NCBI RefSeq assembly: GCF_015209745.1
Contig: NZ_CP063657.1
Location: 744,001 to 808,000 of the forward strand
DNA: 64,000 bases
Source of the DNA: Lysobacter avium
GTDB lineage: Bacteria > Pseudomonadota > Gammaproteobacteria > Xanthomonadales > Xanthomonadaceae
Direction of reading: 5' to 3'
Below the pieces are notes generated by a model. The model did not search any database and was not told the DNA's origin. It worked only from the letters and a program-made list of their open reading frames with translations. Positions 37,494-48,002 of the stretch are shown here, in pieces. The translations under genes and the position numbers were made by a program. Position 1 is the stretch's first letter. The number at the start of each line of letters is the position of its first letter.

Positions 37494-38410
37494 AATTTGC
37501 GATCCTCACGCGCAATGCCAAGCTGTATTCGACCCGCCGACTCGTGGAGGCGGCGCGTGCGCAGGGCCACACCGTGCGCACGCTGGATCCGCTGCGCTGC
37601 TACATGCACATCTCCAGCGGCGGCTTCGCCATGCGCTACAAGAGCCGTCCCATTTCCGGGTTCCAGGTGGTGATCCCACGTATCGGCACTTCGGTTACCC
37701 GCTACGGGACCGCAGTGCTTCGCCAGTTCGAGCTGATGGGCACCCTCAGCATCAACTCCTCGGATGCAATCCTGCGTGCGCGCGACAAACTTCGCAGTCA
37801 CCAGATGCTGGCGGCGCAGGGCATCGGCATGCCGGTGACGGTGTTCGGCGACAACCCGGACGACACCGTCGACCTGTTGGAAATGCTCGGACCACCGCCG
37901 CATGTCATCAAGCTCAACGAAGGCACCCAAGGCGCCGGCGTCATGCTGACCGAGAAACTGTCGGCCTCACGCGGGGTGATCGAGGCGCTGCGCGGGCTGT
38001 ATGCGCAATTCCTGGTGCAGGAGTTCATCCCCGAAGCCGACGGCGCCGACCTGCGCTGTTTCGTGGTGGGCAACAAGGTGGTGGCGGCGATGAAGCGGCA
38101 GGCGCCGATCGGGGACTTCCGCTCCAACCTGCACCGCGGTGGCAGCGCGCAGGCCGCCAAGGCCACCCGCGCGGAGCAGGACGCGGCGATCCGTGCGGCA
38201 CGCGTGCTCGGACTCGGGGTCGCCGGCGTCGACCTGGTCCGGTCCCATCGCGGCCCACTGGTGCTGGAAGTGAACGCCTCGCCTGGCCTGGAAGGTATCG
38301 AGAGCGTGAGCGGCGTGGATGTGGCGGGGGAGATCATCCAGTACGCGACGCATCGTTATCAGGCGCAGAAGGTCAAACCACGCGTGGTGAAAAACTTGAC
38401 CGCGAAGTGA
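37490..38410 (+). CDS. rimK: Ribosomal protein S6 glutamate ligase RimK
   Basis: A 306-residue ATP-grasp ligase that adds glutamate residues to the C-terminus of ribosomal protein S6. The N-terminus [39 protein letters not shown], the ATP-grasp loop [14 protein letters not shown] and the metal site [15 protein letters not shown] all match. The start overlaps the upstream protease-like gene. The pairing suggests that adding and removing glutamate residues on the ribosome are controlled together. Confidence 0.95.
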   Translation: MKFAILTRNAKLYSTRRLVEAARAQGHTVRTLDPLRCYMHISSGGFAMRYKSRPISGFQVVIPRIGTSVTRYGTAVLRQFELMGTLSINSSDAILRARDKLRSHQMLAAQGIGMPVTVFGDNPDDTVDLLEMLGPPPHVIKLNEGTQGAGVMLTEKLSASRGVIEALRGLYAQFLVQEFIPEADGADLRCFVVGNKVVAAMKRQAPIGDFRSNLHRGGSAQAAKATRAEQDAAIRAARVLGLGVAGVDLVRSHRGPLVLEVNASPGLEGIESVSGVDVAGEIIQYATHRYQAQKVKPRVVKNLTAK

Positions 38411-38484
38411 ATCCGGTGAACATTGTGTGAACGTTGCTGATCCGCAGTTCGTCGGCAGCCAACATCAAAAACAGGGAATTGACA

Positions 38485-38991
38485 ATGAAACGTTCCGCTT
38501 CACTCGCCGCAAGGATTGCGCTGCCGATGCTTTTTGCGATGCTCGCCGGGCCGCTGGTGGCTGCCGAGACGAGCGCGCCGCAGCCGCTCGATATCGAGAC
38601 GATCGAGGATTTCAGCGTTTACGAGAAGGCGATCATCCATCAGCTCGACAACAGCAATACGTACGAGGAGATCACCCCCGAGCAGCGCAGCCGGGCGCTG
38701 ACGTTGATGACAGAGATCAAGGCGATCATCGATCGCAGCGGGTCCATCGCCACGCTGCCGCCTCTGCCCCGGGTGGATGTATTCAATCGGCAGGAAGAGC
38801 TCAACCAAATACTCGCTCAAGCTGAGGAAGACAGTCGGGTGATCTGCCGGCGCGAGCGTCCCACGGGCAGCAAACTGCCGATCAACAAATGCATGACCCT
38901 GGCCGAGCGCCGCAAGACGCGAGAAGGCGGCAAGCAATATCTGCGCGAGATCATCCCGGCGGAAGGTCCGCTGGACCAGAGCGGAATGTAA
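38485..38991 (+). CDS. Secreted protein of unknown function
   Basis: A 168-residue protein I do not recognise. The N-terminus is a signal peptide (KRSASLAARIALPMLFAMLA, cut near VAAE). The mature part is helical and charged, with two cysteines (VICRRERP and NKCMTLAERRK) that could form a disulfide. No transmembrane segment or lipobox. The start at 38485 has AGGGAA before it; an in-frame ATG at 38434 lacks a ribosome site. It stands alone between rimK and ogt and ends 106 bases before a terminator. Confidence 0.7.
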   Translation: MKRSASLAARIALPMLFAMLAGPLVAAETSAPQPLDIETIEDFSVYEKAIIHQLDNSNTYEEITPEQRSRALTLMTEIKAIIDRSGSIATLPPLPRVDVFNRQEELNQILAQAEEDSRVICRRERPTGSKLPINKCMTLAERRKTREGGKQYLREIIPAEGPLDQSGM

Positions 38992-39096
38992 TAGCGATTT
39001 ATTAACGCGTTTCTTAACAGTGACTTACGTTATCGCGCTGTAGCTTGGATTCACCGCAACAAGGCTTCAGGCGGTATCGGGGCAACAACCCTATTG

Positions 39097-39131
39097 ACCC
39101 AGGCTCGGTGGCCCCGCGCCTGGGTTTTTTT
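39097..39131 (+). terminator. Strong rho-independent terminator
   Basis: ACCCAGGC pairs with GCCTGGGT across a 13-base loop, followed by seven T. It reaches into the last codon of the convergent ogt gene and probably ends the transcript of the secreted protein at 38485. Confidence 0.88.
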
Positions 39132-39612
39132 ATGCGGGCACGGCGCCTTCCAGGACCAGAAGTTGGCGCTTGACCGGAAGTCCGCCGGAGAAGCCGGTCA
39201 TGCTGCCATCGGTACCTACAACGCGGTGGCAGGGGACCACAATTGGCACCGGGTTGCGACCCACGGCAGCACCGACAGCACGCACCGCGCCCGGATGTCC
39301 TGCGCGGCTCGCCACGTCGCCGTAGGTGACGGTCTGCCCATACGGAATCTGCGCCAGTGCCGCCCAGATATCGCGCTGGAACAAGGTTCCCTGCGGCGAT
39401 AGCGGCAGGTCGAAACCCGTACGCCGACCGGCAAAGTATTCGTCCAGTTGCGTCCGGGTCGCGTCCAGGGTCGGGTGCGAGCCCTCCTGCCATTCGGCGC
39501 CGCGTTTTACGGGATGGCGCGGTTTGCTGAATTCGATCAGGCGCAGCCCGTCCGCATCTGCTGCGAGCAATAGCGGCCCCACGGGGCTGTCGATGGTGGT
39601 GAACACGATCAT
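39130..39612 (-). CDS. ogt: Methylated-DNA--protein-cysteine methyltransferase
   Basis: A 160-residue suicide repair protein that transfers alkyl groups from O6-alkylguanine to its own cysteine. The active site is PIVVPCHRVVG, preceded by the helix-turn-helix with IPYGQTVTYGDVASRAGHP. No Ada-type N-terminal metal-binding domain is present, so it is an Ogt rather than Ada. It follows the phosphodiesterase-like lipoprotein gene by 12 bases on the same strand. Confidence 0.96.
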   Translation of the reverse strand: MIVFTTIDSPVGPLLLAADADGLRLIEFSKPRHPVKRGAEWQEGSHPTLDATRTQLDEYFAGRRTGFDLPLSPQGTLFQRDIWAALAQIPYGQTVTYGDVASRAGHPGAVRAVGAAVGRNPVPIVVPCHRVVGTDGSMTGFSGGLPVKRQLLVLEGAVPA

Positions 39613-39624
39613 GTCAGGGTCTCA

Positions 39625-40908
39625 TCAGGGTGCGCCGGCCGACCTCCGTGCGCCGGGCTTGAGTGACTCCATCGCGCCGTCACCGCCGTCGTTCGCTGCC
39701 GGCTCGACGTCCAGTATGGACATCAGCAGAGGATAAACATCGATGTTGTCGAACGCGGGGACACGGGCGTTTTCGCGGAACGCCGGTCCGCGGGCGAGGA
39801 AAATCGCCCGCATCGAAGGCAGGGCGGGATCGAAGCCGTGCGAGCCGCGGTCATCCGTTTTGGAGCGCGTCTCCAGCCAGGCGCGGCGCAGGGCGTCGTA
39901 GCCTTCGTGCATCTGGCAGATGATCGGTGGCACGCGCGGGTGGGTGCCGTAGTGCCAGCGCTCGGGCAGTTCGCCCTTGCGCCAGCAGTCGTAGTGGTCG
40001 TGCGCGCCGAGCAACTGGGACTCGGCTGCGGCGTGGCGACCGGGCCGGGGCAAGAATCCGACGGACTGGCCGGCGGTCACGAATTCGGCATCGGCGGGAT
40101 CGACCATGTCCTCGATCACCACAAACTGGTACGGAGGGACGGTGGCCATGCCGTGGTCGGACACCACCACCACGTTGAGTTCCCTTGCCAGCCCAAGCGC
40201 ATCGATCCCGTCCAGCAGGCGGCCCATCGCGGCATCTATGTCGCGGATCGCCGCGTGCGCCTCCTCGGAATCCGGCCCGTTGGCGTGCGCCGCGCTGTCG
40301 ACCGCCTCGAAGTAGAGGGTGCTGAAACGCGGGCGGGTGGCTTCGGGTTCCGCCAGCCAGGCCAACACGGCATCTACCCGATCTGCCATCGGCATCTTGC
40401 CGTCGAAGGGCTTCCAGTGGCTGGCCTGGATGCCGCCGATCGCCGCCTCCGAGCCTGGCCAGAACATCGTGCCAGCGCGCAACCCGGCCTTCTCGACGGT
40501 CACCCAGATCGGCTCGCCTTCCCACCAGCGGCCGTCCGACACGGCCTCGCGGTTGCCCAGGCTGAACTTGCCCAGCTCCGGGTCGCGCATCGAGTTGTGG
40601 ACGATGCCGTGGTGGTCGGGGCGCTTGCCGGTAACGATGGTGAAGTGGTTGGGGAAAGTCAGGCTGGGATAGGACGGTGTCATCCATTCCGCCTGCACGC
40701 CGTGCTCGCTGATGCGTTCCAGGTTCGGCGTCATGCCCAGCTCCAGATAGTCCGGCCGGAAGCCGTCCAGTGACACCAGCAAGACCTGCGGCGGCGGCGT
40801 CGTCGCGGCGGCATTGGGGTCGCCGTGGGGGAGTGAAGTACAGGCCAGCAGGGCCAGCGCGAAGAACGTCGTGAGTGCGGACCGGGCCGCGAATTTGAAT
40901 GGATGCAT
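39625..40908 (-). CDS. Alkaline phosphatase-superfamily phosphodiesterase (NPP type) lipoprotein
   Basis: A 427-residue protein with a lipoprotein signal (LALLACTS). The catalytic domain resembles ectonucleotide pyrophosphatase/phosphodiesterases: LLVSLDGFRPDYLELG, the threonine nucleophile in SLTFPNHFTIVTGKRPDHHG, DSAAHANGPDS and VVVSDHGMATV, which bind two zinc ions. It should hydrolyse nucleotide phosphodiester or pyrophosphate bonds in the periplasm. A GTG one codon upstream of the chosen ATG is also possible. Co-transcription with ogt is likely from the 12-base gap. Confidence 0.92.
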   Translation of the reverse strand: MHPFKFAARSALTTFFALALLACTSLPHGDPNAAATTPPPQVLLVSLDGFRPDYLELGMTPNLERISEHGVQAEWMTPSYPSLTFPNHFTIVTGKRPDHHGIVHNSMRDPELGKFSLGNREAVSDGRWWEGEPIWVTVEKAGLRAGTMFWPGSEAAIGGIQASHWKPFDGKMPMADRVDAVLAWLAEPEATRPRFSTLYFEAVDSAAHANGPDSEEAHAAIRDIDAAMGRLLDGIDALGLARELNVVVVSDHGMATVPPYQFVVIEDMVDPADAEFVTAGQSVGFLPRPGRHAAAESQLLGAHDHYDCWRKGELPERWHYGTHPRVPPIICQMHEGYDALRRAWLETRSKTDDRGSHGFDPALPSMRAIFLARGPAFRENARVPAFDNIDVYPLLMSILDVEPAANDGGDGAMESLKPGARRSAGAP

Positions 40909-41034
40909 CACCCCATCCTAGCGTCTGCATGTCGCGGTCGTGCGTGCCGGAAGTCCGTGTTTCCTGGCGCTGGAGACCCGCAGCGGGAGGCGATGCGATA
41001 ATCCCCGTCCTATCGATTACCGACAGGGTTTGTC

Positions 41035-42714
<1,680 letters not shown>

Positions 42715-42814
42715 CGCGTCGACGGCCTGCGTCGGGCTTTGGCACGCCCGGGCGCGTAGTGGGAGAGGCCGGCGCCGGTTAGGAACGCGCTTCGCTGATA
42801 GACGAACGCGCGAA

Positions 42815-43195
42815 TTACGCCGGGCGCGCACGCTCCGCGACGGCAGCCAGGGTGTCGGGCGTGATGTCCCATTGCTCCGGCTCGTCGTATTCGAAGTCGA
42901 CCTTGATCTTGCCGGTGTCGCGGCGGATCCGCAGGACACAGGCGTCCCACGGCGCCTTGCCCGGGACGAGGGTCGCGGTACGCAACGCGTCGAACGTCTC
43001 GCCGATGGCGGGGTCGCGGGGTGTCGCGGCCTCGGCGGCAGCGCCGTCGTGGTAGCGGAAGCCGCTGAGGCGACGTGCCAGCGCGCCGTCGCCGTACCGC
43101 GCGATCAGTGCATAGCCGTCCCAACGCCCGTCCGAGACCGCCGGGTCCGCCACCAGCAGTTGGCCGAGCCTGGCAATCAGTTCATTCCTGTCCAT
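42815..43195 (-). CDS. YezG (DUF600)-like putative immunity protein
   Basis: A 126-residue acidic protein. The C-terminal half (FDALRTATLV, then APWDACVLRIRRDTGKIKV and DFEYDEPEQWDITPD) resembles the YezG/DUF600 family, in which YezG of Bacillus is the antitoxin of a nuclease toxin. It lacks a signal peptide, so it is cytoplasmic, as needed against a nuclease. It lies 36 bases after the nuclease-like gene on the same strand, the usual toxin-then-immunity order. Family assignment is by pattern only. Confidence 0.6.
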   Translation of the reverse strand: MDRNELIARLGQLLVADPAVSDGRWDGYALIARYGDGALARRLSGFRYHDGAAAEAATPRDPAIGETFDALRTATLVPGKAPWDACVLRIRRDTGKIKVDFEYDEPEQWDITPDTLAAVAERARPA

Positions 43196-43231
43196 GCGAA
43201 TACCCGTTCAGAGATGCGCGCCAGTCTGGCC

Positions 43232-44485
43232 TCAGGCCGTCGCTCTGTCGATCATCTCGTCCATGCCGGCACCGGCGATCGCGTCAAAGGCCTGGCCATC
43301 GGCGTTGGCGAAAGCGATCAGTGACGGGTCATCGACCACCGCGCCGCTGTCGGGATCGATGACCTTGTAGTCCACGTGGACCTCGTCGGGACGCTGGGAC
43401 GTGCCGCCGACCAGTTCCACCTCGATCGACACCTCCATGCCCTTGGCCAGCCAGTCGCCCCATTCCTGCTCCAGACGCGCATAGGCACCGCGGTTGAAAA
43501 GGCCGAACTGCGGAAACATGTTGACCGGGCCGTGCCCGTTTGCGAAGCGGTAGGCGATGATGTGCCCCACGTCGTCCGGCGTGCCCTTCATGTCGTTGTC
43601 CTTGCGGAAGCCGCTCTGCGCGTTGACCTCGATCCGGTCGGACGCGCGTCCCCGGCTGCTCGGCTCCCAGGTCAGGGTGGCTTCGGCGGAGGCCGGACGT
43701 CCTTCAGCGTCCAGCGTCCAGGTGATGTCGTTGACCTCGCCGGATCCGGCCTCGGTCACGGTGCCGTGGATCTCGTTGCCGTTGACCGTCTCGGCGAGTA
43801 CCACCGTCGAGTCGGGAACCTTGCCGGTCAAGAGCATGCGCGAGTAGCCGCCCAGCTCGCTGCCCGTTGGATCGGCGAGCAGGGTCGTGTGGCGGGTAAA
43901 GTCCTGGCGGTCGGCGGGGTAGGAAGACGGCCCGCCGTCGCGCGGGGCGTCAAACAGCCGCTCCGATCCGCTCATGACCCGCAGCTTGCCCTTGTCGAGC
44001 ATCTCCAGCGACAGGCGCAGGTCGCTAATGGACGCCAGCCCGTTGGCCTTGGCCAGTGCGCTGAAAGCCGGCTCCAGCGCGGTGCCGGCGTAGTCCTTGC
44101 CGTGGATTTCGATCCGGGTCCGGTCGGGAATCGTGGCGGGATCAAACGGATTCACCGCGCGCATCTGTTCGGGCCTCGCGTTCTCGTTGCGGAGGGTCAC
44201 TTCGTAGCGCACCGGAACGCTCGTGCTGCTGCCGTCCGGCGCTGCGATCGTCATGTCGGCCGTGGCCGTGTAGGTGGTATTGGCGCCGCTTTCCCTGACG
44301 TCCTGGTTGCGCACCGACGCCTTGTCCAGATCGAAGCTCACCTCGGCCGGGTCGGCCGCGAGGATGCGCTTGTCCAGCCGCGCACCGTCGCCGCTGTCGG
44401 GCCGGAGCGGGCACGGCAATCCGCGCAGGAAGCTGCCCCAGGGTTGCGCGGGCGACGGGAGATTCAGGCTGGGAGTGAGCGACAT
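43232..44485 (-). CDS. Putative nuclease toxin (Endonuclea_NS_2-like C-terminus)
   Basis: A 417-residue protein with two parts. Residues 1 to about 285 match nothing I know; they are beta-rich looking, without signal peptide or membrane segment. The C-terminal part resembles DNA/RNA non-specific endonucleases of the beta-beta-alpha-metal type: DDVGHIIAYRFANGHGPVN with the candidate catalytic histidine, MFPQFGLFNRGAYARLEQEW and RPDEVHVDYKVID. Such domains form the toxic tips of secreted polymorphic toxins. The downstream YezG-like gene supports a toxin role. How it would leave the cell is unknown. Confidence 0.65.
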   Translation of the reverse strand: MSLTPSLNLPSPAQPWGSFLRGLPCPLRPDSGDGARLDKRILAADPAEVSFDLDKASVRNQDVRESGANTTYTATADMTIAAPDGSSTSVPVRYEVTLRNENARPEQMRAVNPFDPATIPDRTRIEIHGKDYAGTALEPAFSALAKANGLASISDLRLSLEMLDKGKLRVMSGSERLFDAPRDGGPSSYPADRQDFTRHTTLLADPTGSELGGYSRMLLTGKVPDSTVVLAETVNGNEIHGTVTEAGSGEVNDITWTLDAEGRPASAEATLTWEPSSRGRASDRIEVNAQSGFRKDNDMKGTPDDVGHIIAYRFANGHGPVNMFPQFGLFNRGAYARLEQEWGDWLAKGMEVSIEVELVGGTSQRPDEVHVDYKVIDPDSGAVVDDPSLIAFANADGQAFDAIAGAGMDEMIDRATA

Positions 44486-44567
44486 GGCGGCACGCTGGAA
44501 AGTGAGCGGGGCATTGCTCCGCTGAATCTAGCGTTCGCACTCCCCCAGCCGCCATTGGGGGAAACCC

Positions 44568-45257
44568 TTAAGCGTCGCCTGACACTTTACCGATGGACGA
44601 TTTTGTTGCGGGTTGCTTAGCTTTCGCGCGCTTGCGTGTGCGGGGTTTCGCCGACGCGCCCGCACCCGGGTTGCCGGCGGCGGCGTCGAGCATGCCGGCC
44701 TGTTGCAGGCGCTCCATCCAGGTCAGTGCATCGGCATAGGCGAGGAAGTGCTGCAGGTAGCCGGGCGAGGTATCGGCCATAAGCTGCATCGCGCGGTGGA
44801 GCAGGGCACTGGAATGGAGCGGGCCTGCGTCATCGGGGATCGGCGCCAGTGCCGCCCGCAACTGGCTTTCCGTGCGGATGCGGTCCCAGAGCTGGCGGAA
44901 TTCTTCCAGCACGACCGGGGGTGACACCGTGGTGCGTTCCTTGTCTGTGGAGGTGGCGGAGTGGACCTCTCGTTCGCGTGCCTGGATGTACTCGGACAGC
45001 CCGAGCAGGGTGCGTTGCGAACGGTCTGCGTTGGTCGGCGAGCCCGCGTGTGTCGCCGGCGGGGCAGCCACCTCGGTTGCCCGGGACTGCATGAGTTCCT
45101 CAAGCCTGGCCTGAACCAGTGGTGCGACCGCTGCGTCTGCGAGGTCCAGGCGTCGCTGGAGTGCGGAGATCAGCGCGTCGCGCACACGGTTGGTGCGCGG
45201 GCGCTCATCGGGCAGCGGGTGGCCCTGCGCACCGGAGCGGGCAGCCTCAGTCGGCAT
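44568..45257 (-). CDS. DUF2894-family protein
   Basis: A 229-residue cytoplasmic protein, last gene of a four-gene operon with DUF3348, DUF802 and OmpA-like proteins; the family name is given from this order, which I know from Burkholderia and Xanthomonas genomes. It has an Ala/Arg-rich N-terminal helix (DALISALQRRLDLADAAVAPLVQARLEELM), a conserved middle with LLGLSEYIQARERE and LEEFRQLWDRIRTESQL, YLQHFLAYADALTWMERLQQ, and a basic Lys/Arg tail. The start overlaps the OmpA-like gene by 11 bases. Function unknown; a link to the motor-like complex is inferred. Confidence 0.8.
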   Translation of the reverse strand: MPTEAARSGAQGHPLPDERPRTNRVRDALISALQRRLDLADAAVAPLVQARLEELMQSRATEVAAPPATHAGSPTNADRSQRTLLGLSEYIQAREREVHSATSTDKERTTVSPPVVLEEFRQLWDRIRTESQLRAALAPIPDDAGPLHSSALLHRAMQLMADTSPGYLQHFLAYADALTWMERLQQAGMLDAAAGNPGAGASAKPRTRKRAKAKQPATKSSIGKVSGDA

Positions 45258-45894
45258 CCGTGGCCGCGTCGGTTTTAGGCTTCGGGATCGGCGCAATTTC
45301 CACCCGCCGGTTCTTCGACCGCCCGGCTTCGTCCTCGTTGGAGCTCACCGGCTGCTCCGCGCCGAACGCGGCGGCAAACACCGATCGCGACGGCACGCCA
45401 GCGGCAATCAGGCCACGGGTAACCGTCATTGCGCGCGCCGCGGACAGGTCCAGGTTGTCGGCGAAGCGCATGTTGCTGTCCAGCACCGGCCGGTCGTCGG
45501 TGAAGCCGCTGACCATGAGGAGCTCGTCGCGCGATTGCAGGTACTCCGAGAGCGGTGCAGCCAGGCTCTGCAGCAGGTCGCGCCCCTCCGGCTGCAGACG
45601 GTCCGAATTGAGCGCGAACAGCACGCTGCCACTGATGCCGATGCGGCCGTTGATCACCGTCACGCGGCCCCCGGCGAGCGGACCGGCCAGGGCCTGCTCC
45701 AGCGTTTTCAGCCGGTCTGCCTCGGCCTCGCGTTGCCTGACGGTCTCGTCGAGCTGGTTGGACAGCTGGACCTGCATTGCGATCACGCCGGCCAGGATGA
45801 GCACGAACGCACCGAGCAGCACCGACATCAGGTCGCCGAAAGCCGCCCACGTCGTTGCAGTGGATTCGGATTCGAGCTCGATCTCGTCGCTCAT
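45247..45894 (-). CDS. OmpA/MotB-like stator protein
   Basis: A 215-residue protein with one N-terminal transmembrane helix and a C-terminal OmpA-like peptidoglycan-binding domain. At the start of the helix, TTWAAFGDLMSVLLGAF contains Asp21, in the place where MotB and ZorB have the ion-binding aspartate. The OmpA part shows VSGFTDDRP, NLDLSAARAMTVTRGL and NRRVEI. It would anchor the neighbouring MotA/ExbB-like protein to the cell wall and form the ion path with it. Its ATG overlaps the upstream stop (ATGA). Confidence 0.88.
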   Translation of the reverse strand: MSDEIELESESTATTWAAFGDLMSVLLGAFVLILAGVIAMQVQLSNQLDETVRQREAEADRLKTLEQALAGPLAGGRVTVINGRIGISGSVLFALNSDRLQPEGRDLLQSLAAPLSEYLQSRDELLMVSGFTDDRPVLDSNMRFADNLDLSAARAMTVTRGLIAAGVPSRSVFAAAFGAEQPVSSNEDEAGRSKNRRVEIAPIPKPKTDAATDAD

Positions 45895-47993
45895 GCCGGG
45901 GTCTTGCCGTGGGCGGGCGTGCCTGGCGTGCCCGCGAGTTGCTGAAGTTCACCGATGATCTGCTTCTGCGAGAGCATGCTCAGGTCGATCACCTCCCGCG
46001 CCTGCGCCACGTAATAGGCCAGTTGCTCGTCGCTGCGGGCCAATGAGGTTTCCAGTGCCGCCTCGATCTGCTCCAGGCGCCCGCCCAGCGCGTCGGTTGC
46101 GGAGCCGAATTGCTCGACCACCGCGCCCAGCACCTCGGCCAGGCTCGCAACTTCCACCGCGCCGCCACTGACCTGGGCGGCCGCGGCACCGAGCGTGCCG
46201 GTCTGGGCGTCGATCTGCTCGCTGAAACGGGTGCCGACGCGTTCCAGCAGATCGGCCGAGGTGCTGACCAGCGCATCCACCGACGTGCGCTGCTCGGTCG
46301 AGGCGTGGTTGACGTCGTCCAGCAGGGTTTCCAGCGTCGCCAGCAGCTGGTTGCGCTCCGCGAGCATCGCGTTGTCGCGCACGAGGCTGTCGGAAATGCT
46401 CTGGCGAAGTTCGGCGATGACCTCGGCGGCCACCCGCGGCGCCTCGGCGGCGGTCTGCATCAGGCGCGCCACTTCGGCAATCGTCTCCTGCGCCTGCGCC
46501 TGCGCCTGCGCGGCCATCTGTGCAGCCGTGCGGCCGAGGGTGTCGCAGATGTCCTTCTGCCGGTTTACTGCTTCATTGCTGCTTTCGCGCCAACGGTTCT
46601 CCAGGCTGTCGTTCACAGCGGAGAGCGCATCCGACCACTGCGCCACGCGCTGCTGGTCACGGGATTGCAGCGCTGCCTCGGAGTCGTCGTGCGCCTTGCG
46701 CATTGCCTCGATCAGCGCCGCTGCACGCTCGTCGTAGGTAGCAGCGGCCGACGCCATGGCCTGCTGATTGCTCGCCGCGAGCTGTTCGCTGAGCTCTCGC
46801 TGGCGCGACAGCGCCGCGTCCCAGGCGTCGGCGCTGCGCTCGGCGCTCAGGTCGAGTCTCGCGGAAACGGCCTGAAGCGCGGTGCTCGTTTGTTGCTCGA
46901 ACCCGGCCGTGAACTGCTCCAGCGAACCCTGCAGCGCGTGCACAAGGCCGTCGTTGGCACGTTGTTGGCCGGCAGCGGCGCTCTGCCATGTGTCGGCGGC
47001 TGCCGAGGTTGCCGTTTGCAGGCTGGCGGACACACCGTCCAGCTGCCGCTGCACCGCATCGGTGACCGACGCCTGCAGCGCGGCATTTTCCTGCGCGAGG
47101 TTTGTCATCGTGCTCTCGATCATCGGCGACAGCACGGCGCCGATACTCCGCGCACTTTCCTCCAAGCCGGCTTTCAGCGACTGCTCCAGATTTGCCGCCA
47201 TTCGCGCGTGATGCGCATCGGTGCGGCTGTGGAACTCGTCCTGGCTGGCCGACAGGCGCTCGCCGCTGGATTGCTGCAACTGCTGCAGGTTGGTGCTCAA
47301 GGTGTCCAGGCGCTCGATCAGCGTCGGCATCAGGCCTGTTTGCTGTTGCAGCAGGCGAAACGTCTCCTCGCGCTGGTGGGCGTGCGAGTAGGGACGCAGC
47401 GTGCTCGCCAGTTGCAGGTCGAGCTGCTGCACCGCATGGACCCGCTCGCGGCGGCACAGCGCCGACAGCAAGCCCAGCATCGAGGAGGCGGCAACACCCG
47501 CGATCGAGGTGCCGAAGGCAAACGCCAGGCCGCTGACCGGAGCGCCCAGCGACCCGCGGATCGCCTCCAGATCGGTCGCTCCCGCCAGCGCCAGTCCGGT
47601 GCCGCGCAGTGTCGCCATCATCCCCAGCAGGGTGCCGAGCATGCCGAGCAGCACCAGCAGACCCACCAGGTACGGGGTCAGCGCCGGTGCCGGCAGCGCG
47701 ACGCGCTCGCCTTCCACGCGCAGGCGTACGGCATTGCGCAGGCTGTGGTGCAACCGCTGCAGCCAGCCGGACAGGTCGGACAACGCGGCGGCCGCATCGT
47801 CTGTGGCAGTCATCAATGTGACGGTGGCCTGCCGGTAGCGATGCAGCTCCAGCGCGCCGGCGACGTAGAACGCGCCGATCACCGCGGTGACCGCGAGCGC
47901 GGGCAGGTTGGAGCCGATGTAGCCTGCGCCAATCCACGCAACGGCGATCAGGCCCACCAGGAAGATGACGACGTAAAGCGCGTTTTTGTGCAT
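45891..47993 (-). CDS. DUF802 MotA/TolQ/ExbB-like channel protein with long coiled-coil tail
   Basis: A 700-residue protein. The first 50 residues hold two transmembrane helices. After a cytoplasmic segment come two more: YLVGLLVLLGMLGTLLGMMA and VSGLAFAFGTSIAGVAASSM, which match the core helices of MotA/TolQ/ExbB proton-channel proteins. From about residue 210 to 690 the protein is a long Ala/Gln/Ser/Glu-rich helical tail predicted to form a coiled coil, without membrane segments. The layout is like ZorA of the Zorya defence system. It is the second gene of the operon and overlaps the OmpA-like gene by four bases. Confidence 0.85.
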   Translation of the reverse strand: MHKNALYVVIFLVGLIAVAWIGAGYIGSNLPALAVTAVIGAFYVAGALELHRYRQATVTLMTATDDAAAALSDLSGWLQRLHHSLRNAVRLRVEGERVALPAPALTPYLVGLLVLLGMLGTLLGMMATLRGTGLALAGATDLEAIRGSLGAPVSGLAFAFGTSIAGVAASSMLGLLSALCRRERVHAVQQLDLQLASTLRPYSHAHQREETFRLLQQQTGLMPTLIERLDTLSTNLQQLQQSSGERLSASQDEFHSRTDAHHARMAANLEQSLKAGLEESARSIGAVLSPMIESTMTNLAQENAALQASVTDAVQRQLDGVSASLQTATSAAADTWQSAAAGQQRANDGLVHALQGSLEQFTAGFEQQTSTALQAVSARLDLSAERSADAWDAALSRQRELSEQLAASNQQAMASAAATYDERAAALIEAMRKAHDDSEAALQSRDQQRVAQWSDALSAVNDSLENRWRESSNEAVNRQKDICDTLGRTAAQMAAQAQAQAQETIAEVARLMQTAAEAPRVAAEVIAELRQSISDSLVRDNAMLAERNQLLATLETLLDDVNHASTEQRTSVDALVSTSADLLERVGTRFSEQIDAQTGTLGAAAAQVSGGAVEVASLAEVLGAVVEQFGSATDALGGRLEQIEAALETSLARSDEQLAYYVAQAREVIDLSMLSQKQIIGELQQLAGTPGTPAHGKTPA

Positions 47994-48002
47994 GTGATCC
48001 AG

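Noticed and set aside
45247..47993. Flagellar MotA/MotB or a complete Zorya system
   Set aside because: The tail is far too long for MotA, no flagellar gene is near, and no Zorya effector (ZorC, ZorD or ZorE) is adjacent.
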